From the NCBI GenBank assembly GCA_002329365.1, contig DCUB01000013.1:1411-53564 (forward strand): 52,154 bases of DNA, written 5' to 3'. The DNA is from Ruminococcaceae bacterium UBA1425. GTDB taxonomy: Bacteria; Bacillota; Clostridia; Oscillospirales; Acutalibacteraceae. The notes below the pieces were generated by a model. The model did no database searches, was not told where the DNA came from, and saw nothing but the letters and a program-made list of their open reading frames with translations. Positions 48,725 through 52,154 of the stretch are shown piece by piece (position 1 is the first letter of the stretch; every line of letters begins with the position of its first letter). A program made the translations under genes and the position numbers.

Positions 48725-50583
48725 AAAGAATAACGAAGAGTATCGTTTGTCTGCTTTCGGCGGCGCTGCTTATGTCGGCGTGCGCGTCGCTGTTTTTCAC
48801 ATCGGCTGCCTCAGGAGACAGCATCGTCACCGGATATAATGTCAGCTCCTCGAGGGTTTACGAAAACGACAGCGTAAAACTGACCGTTTACGTCAAAAGC
48901 TTATCCCTTAAGACGGGCGCCGATGTCGACAATGCAGCGGATATTGATATCACGCGCACGGTAGACGGCTTTTACGGGGGCGCGGAGCCGATAGTCACAA
49001 TAACCTCCCAAAACGGTAAGCTGCTTACATACAGTATCACTTTTTCATCCGTAATATACAGGGGCGGCGCAAACAGCTTCAGCTTCGTGGTTACATACAA
49101 CGGAAATGCGGCCGAAGCGGAGACTCTCATAATATCTGTTTTTGAATGCGTTCCGTCAAGCGAAACAACGGCTTACGAAACAACAACCCTCTCCGAGCCT
49201 ACAACAGTGTGGGAACCTACAACAAAAGAGGAAACGACAGCGCCCGAAAAAACAACAAAAACTGAGGCAGCTCCCATGGTGATGATTACACGCGGCAACT
49301 TTTCGGGAGCAATCAAGCCCGGCACTGAGTTCAGCCTTAATATTATAATCAAAAATACCGGCAGTCCGTTTGCCATTACGAACGGCACCGTCACGTTTGA
49401 GCCGAGCGAAGGGCTTGTCCTCAATGAAAACTCGTCGTCAAAGAGCGTGTCCGATATCCGCGCCAACAGCTCAAAGACGGTTACCGTAAAGCTTAAAGCC
49501 GCAAAGAATGTTGAAAATGACTCGCAAAGCGTTACCGTCGGCTTTAAGTATTATTATCAGACGCCGGACGGAGCCGCTCAGGACTCGGCGAGTGAAAAGC
49601 TCTTAATTCCGCTGTCTGTACCAATGACGGAAAGCAAGACAGAATCAGCCGCCGAAGCCACACCGAATATCATCGTTTCAAGCTACGACTACGGCGGAAA
49701 GCCGATAGCCGCAGGCAGCAGCTTCAGCCTTGCACTTACCTTCCGGAACACAAGCAAATCGCTTAAGGTCGAAAACCTTGTAATGTCCGTTGAGACGGGC
49801 GAGGGGCTGTCGATAGCCTCCTCGTCGAACACCTTCTATTACGACTCGGTCGCCGCGGGAAAGAGCGAGACGCGCAAAATAAAAATGAACGTAACGGCAA
49901 ACGCGCCTTCGGGCGGATGCGTCGTCGACCTGTCCTTCAGGTATGAATATGTCGACAAGGGCACGCGCAGCAGCGGCAGCTCAAGCGAGCGGTTGTTCAT
50001 TCCCGTATATATGCCCGACAGATTCAACGTCACCGTGCCCGACTCGTTTTACGCCGTCGTAAACGAGGAGCTGTCATTGTCCCTGCCGTACATCAATAAG
50101 AGCAAGGGCTCCGTTAACAATGTTTCGGCCGAGCTTATATTTGACGCCGGGAAATGCTTCTGCGAATTTCCCACCCTGAATTTAGGCAATTTCGAGGCGG
50201 GCAAAAGCGGAACCATCGACTTTTTCCTTATCCCCAACGTTATGGAAGAAATAACGGTAACGGTGAAGATAACATATGAAACCGATACGGGCGACGCAAA
50301 AGCCATAGAGGTTCCCATAACCTTCACGCCGGAACCGGGAATGATAATCGACGACCCGGGCTTTTACGAGCCTGAGATGCCCGAGGACAACGGCGAAGGC
50401 TCCTCCGCCTTGATATATATTATCATTGCGGTTGCTGTCGTCGTGCTTGTCGTTCTGTTTTTCGTCCTGCGCCGCCGCAAAAAGAAAAAAGCCACCATGG
50501 CTATTCCGGCGGACTTTGACTGGAGCGCGCCTGCGGCGGAACCTGAAAACAACACATCTGACAGGAATGAAACAGTAACATGA
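48721..50583 (+). CDS. Secreted membrane-anchored CARDB/Ig-like protein
   Basis: A 620-residue exported protein. It has a signal sequence (Lys/Arg start, hydrophobic core, then LMSAC that could be a lipobox with Cys21, or a signal-peptidase site after TSAAS). A Thr/Glu/Pro-rich spacer runs from about 145 to 185 (ETTTLSEPTTVWEPTTKE). Two similar CARDB/COG1361-like beta domains follow (PGTEFSLNIIIKNTG and AGSSFSLALTFRNTSKS), then a third, more distant one. One membrane helix near residues 561-582 and a basic tail (RRRKKKK) end it. It lies between the ATPase and permease genes with overlaps, so it is probably a partner of the ABC system. Confidence 0.82.
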   Translation: MKRITKSIVCLLSAALLMSACASLFFTSAASGDSIVTGYNVSSSRVYENDSVKLTVYVKSLSLKTGADVDNAADIDITRTVDGFYGGAEPIVTITSQNGKLLTYSITFSSVIYRGGANSFSFVVTYNGNAAEAETLIISVFECVPSSETTAYETTTLSEPTTVWEPTTKEETTAPEKTTKTEAAPMVMITRGNFSGAIKPGTEFSLNIIIKNTGSPFAITNGTVTFEPSEGLVLNENSSSKSVSDIRANSSKTVTVKLKAAKNVENDSQSVTVGFKYYYQTPDGAAQDSASEKLLIPLSVPMTESKTESAAEATPNIIVSSYDYGGKPIAAGSSFSLALTFRNTSKSLKVENLVMSVETGEGLSIASSSNTFYYDSVAAGKSETRKIKMNVTANAPSGGCVVDLSFRYEYVDKGTRSSGSSSERLFIPVYMPDRFNVTVPDSFYAVVNEELSLSLPYINKSKGSVNNVSAELIFDAGKCFCEFPTLNLGNFEAGKSGTIDFFLIPNVMEEITVTVKITYETDTGDAKAIEVPITFTPEPGMIIDDPGFYEPEMPEDNGEGSSALIYIIIAVAVVVLVVLFFVLRRRKKKKATMAIPADFDWSAPAAEPENNTSDRNETVT

Positions 50584-51956
50584 AGCTAACCGATATTATT
50601 AAAATGTGCTGGGATAACCTCTTTCGCCGGAAGGCAAGGACGTTTCTCTCCATCCTCGGCGTCGTCATAGGCTGCTGCTCCATAATGACAATGCTTTCAA
50701 TAGGCGTCGGCATGACAGCATCTCAGACAGCGTGGATAGAGGAGATGGGCGACCTGACGGTTATTGAGGTCTACCCGATGTACGGTATGATGGGCGAGGC
50801 GACGCTGAAGCTCAACGACGACGCCGTTAACTCCATAAAGTCGCTCGAAAACGTAAAATTCGTCGCGCCAAAGCTCGGCGTAGGCGATATATATTTCGAC
50901 ATATATGCAGGTTTAAACAAGCGGTTCAGAATAAGCTATGCCGAGATTGTGGGCTACGACCCCGAGGTTATCGGAGGTATGGGTTACGAGCTTATTGACG
51001 GCGAGCTTCCCTCAAAAAGCGGAACAGCCCTAATGGGGCAGTATTTCGAATACTCTCTGATGGATACGCGCCGCCCCGAGGGAAGGAATATGGTCGATTA
51101 CTACTCGTATATGTATAATCCTGACGGCACACTGTCGGACGGCAGCAACCTCCCCGACCCGTATATGAGCCTCAAGGACAAAGAGCTTACGTTTGAGGTT
51201 GTTGACGAAAACCAGAATGTAGTATATTCCAAAACAGTAAATATCTCCGGCAAGGTTGCGGAGAATTACGCAAAAGGCTACGAAACGTCGCAGGGGCTTA
51301 TTATGCGTAAGGACGACCTTAAGCAGATGCTTACAGCCGCCACGAAGGCGCTGGGGCGCAAGGTAAAGGAAACGGAGTATAACGGCATAACTGTTAAGGT
51401 GAGCGATGTTTCGCTTGTAAGCGAAGTCGAAAGTCAGATCAGGGAAATGGGCTATCAGACAAGCAGTATGGAGAGTATTCGCGAGTCGGCTCAAAAGGAA
51501 ATGGCAACAGTACAGCTTGTACTCGGCGGTATAGGCGCCGTCAGCCTTTTCGTCGCGGCAATCGGCATTACGAACACCATGATAATGTCAGTTTCCGAGC
51601 GCACAAAGGAGATAGGCGTTATGAAGGCAATAGGCTGTTTTGTCCGCGACATCCGCAAGGTGTTCTTGGCGGAGGCAGGCTTTATAGGTCTTTTGGGAGG
51701 CATAATAGGCGCTGCGCTCAGCTTCCTTGTCGCGTGCGTAATCAACTATATTGCCGGACACAGCGACATGATGGGCAACCCCGCGCAGTCGCTGTATGAA
51801 ATGCTATTTACCTCCCCCACCCGCCTTTCGGTAATACCCGTGTGGCTGTTTGCCTTCGGGCTTGCGTTCTCGCTGTTTGTGGGGCTTGCTTCCGGCTTTT
51901 ACCCCGCCAACAAGGCTGTAAGGATTTCCGCACTCGAGGCTATGAAAAACGAGTGA
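50580..51956 (+). CDS. ABC transporter permease, MacB-like FtsX family
   Basis: A 458-residue permease. One N-terminal membrane helix (FLSILGVVIGCCSIMTMLSIGVG) is followed by an extracytoplasmic MacB_PCD domain of about 250 residues, then three helices: LGGIGAVSLFVAAIGITNTM, FIGLLGGIIGAALSFLVACV and PVWLFAFGLAFSLFVGLASGFY. The cytoplasmic ERTKEIGVMKAIGC and the final YPANKAVRISALEAMKNE are family signatures. It overlaps the CARDB-like gene by 4 bp and is the last of three genes. Likely mechanotransmission or export of a peptide, lipid or antibiotic; substrate unknown. Confidence 0.93.
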   Translation: MKLTDIIKMCWDNLFRRKARTFLSILGVVIGCCSIMTMLSIGVGMTASQTAWIEEMGDLTVIEVYPMYGMMGEATLKLNDDAVNSIKSLENVKFVAPKLGVGDIYFDIYAGLNKRFRISYAEIVGYDPEVIGGMGYELIDGELPSKSGTALMGQYFEYSLMDTRRPEGRNMVDYYSYMYNPDGTLSDGSNLPDPYMSLKDKELTFEVVDENQNVVYSKTVNISGKVAENYAKGYETSQGLIMRKDDLKQMLTAATKALGRKVKETEYNGITVKVSDVSLVSEVESQIREMGYQTSSMESIRESAQKEMATVQLVLGGIGAVSLFVAAIGITNTMIMSVSERTKEIGVMKAIGCFVRDIRKVFLAEAGFIGLLGGIIGAALSFLVACVINYIAGHSDMMGNPAQSLYEMLFTSPTRLSVIPVWLFAFGLAFSLFVGLASGFYPANKAVRISALEAMKNE

Positions 51957-51999
51957 TTTAAGCGGATTTATATAGCGGCGTTTTGCCGAAGCAGACAGA

Positions 52000-52036
52000 A
52001 ACGTAGTGTGTTCACCGGGAATACACTACGTTTTTT
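52000..52036 (+). terminator. Terminator of the ABC exporter operon
   Basis: AACGTAGTGT (52000-52009) and ACACTACGTT (52023-52032), 10-bp perfect arms, 13-nt loop and a TTTTTTATTT run on the plus strand. It can also serve the partial minus-strand gene on the right edge. Confidence 0.88.
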
Positions 52037-52154
52037 ATTTATTCCATTCATAATCGGACGACAATCCGTCGGGGATTTCTTTGGTATTCTTTTCTCTGAA
52101 AATCATGCCCTCGTCACAGTTATCAAGGCTAAGAACGTCAACAATCCATTCGTC
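52035..52154 (-). CDS. C-terminal end of an unknown protein (cut by the right window edge)
   Basis: Reading the minus strand from the edge gives 39 codons ending at a stop at 52035-52037, without internal stops: an acidic, Trp/Asp-rich tail ending DGLSSDYEWNK. It is convergent with the ABC exporter operon and shares its terminator. I do not recognise a family. It is called because the frame is open to the edge, and the stop is next to a terminator; alternative: chance frame. Confidence 0.5.
   Translation of the reverse strand, partial: DEWIVDVLSLDNCDEGMIFREKNTKEIPDGLSSDYEWNK

Overview
The window looks like chromosomal DNA of an anaerobic low-GC-lineage Gram-positive (Firmicutes/Clostridia, most likely an Oscillospirales-type gut commensal). 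The pointers are AGGAGG-type ribosome binding sites almost everywhere, TTG and GTG starts, an hrcA-grpE-dnaK-dnaJ heat-shock locus with a perfect CIRCE, lipoprotein-type ABC solute binding, a 2-hydroxyacyl-CoA-dehydratase-type activase pair and a GH33-like sialidase. Base composition is roughly balanced. No rRNA, tRNA, CRISPR array, transposase or prophage was seen. Taxonomy is inference.

Layout. 1-2.0 kb (minus strand): an XRE regulator cut by the window edge, a Fic protein, and the tail of a broken DUF4230-like gene. 2.1-4.2 kb (plus): a three-gene cassette of TIM-barrel sugar isomerase/epimerase, DUF6807 (PmoA-like) and MmcQ/YjbR. 4.6-8.1 kb (minus): a polar amino acid ABC transporter with a cytoplasmic sialidase as last gene. 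8.1-14.0 kb (minus): GNAT, a fused tandem PII-like protein with its DUF1538 membrane partner, two DUF3795 cysteine-rich proteins and RecQ. 14.2-21.9 kb (minus): a seven-gene sugar operon (ThDP enzyme, Gfo/Idh dehydrogenase, split transketolase, RpiB-like isomerase, IclR regulator, GPH symporter) behind one clear promoter. 22.5-32.1 kb (minus): heat-shock operon hrcA-grpE-dnaK-[three-domain fusion gene]-dnaJ, then ppa and truB. 32.6-33.5 kb (minus): cysteine synthase. From 33.8 kb everything reads plus: the F1Fo ATP synthase operon, two glycosyltransferases, activase plus dehydratase-like protein, thiamine diphosphokinase, and a MacB-like ABC exporter with a secreted, membrane-anchored partner.

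Most unusual points: a 971-residue acyltransferase-3/CapA/SGNH fusion gene sitting between dnaK and dnaJ; an ATP synthase delta subunit reduced to its C-terminal domain (about 72 residues); a sugar operon with two ThDP-dependent activities and no kinase; a tandem PII-like protein overlapping a DUF1538 gene; an ABC ATPase whose only well-placed start is AUU; and several families of short dispersed palindromes in most of the larger intergenic gaps, plus a MITE-like element between grpE and hrcA.

How the parts may work together: the sugar operon, sialidase, GPH symporter and isomerase cassette fit a commensal scavenging host or plant sugars; the ATP synthase and activase genes fit anaerobic energy metabolism; the fusion gene, glycosyltransferases and ABC/CARDB-like genes point to cell-surface building. 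These functional links are inference from gene content and order.
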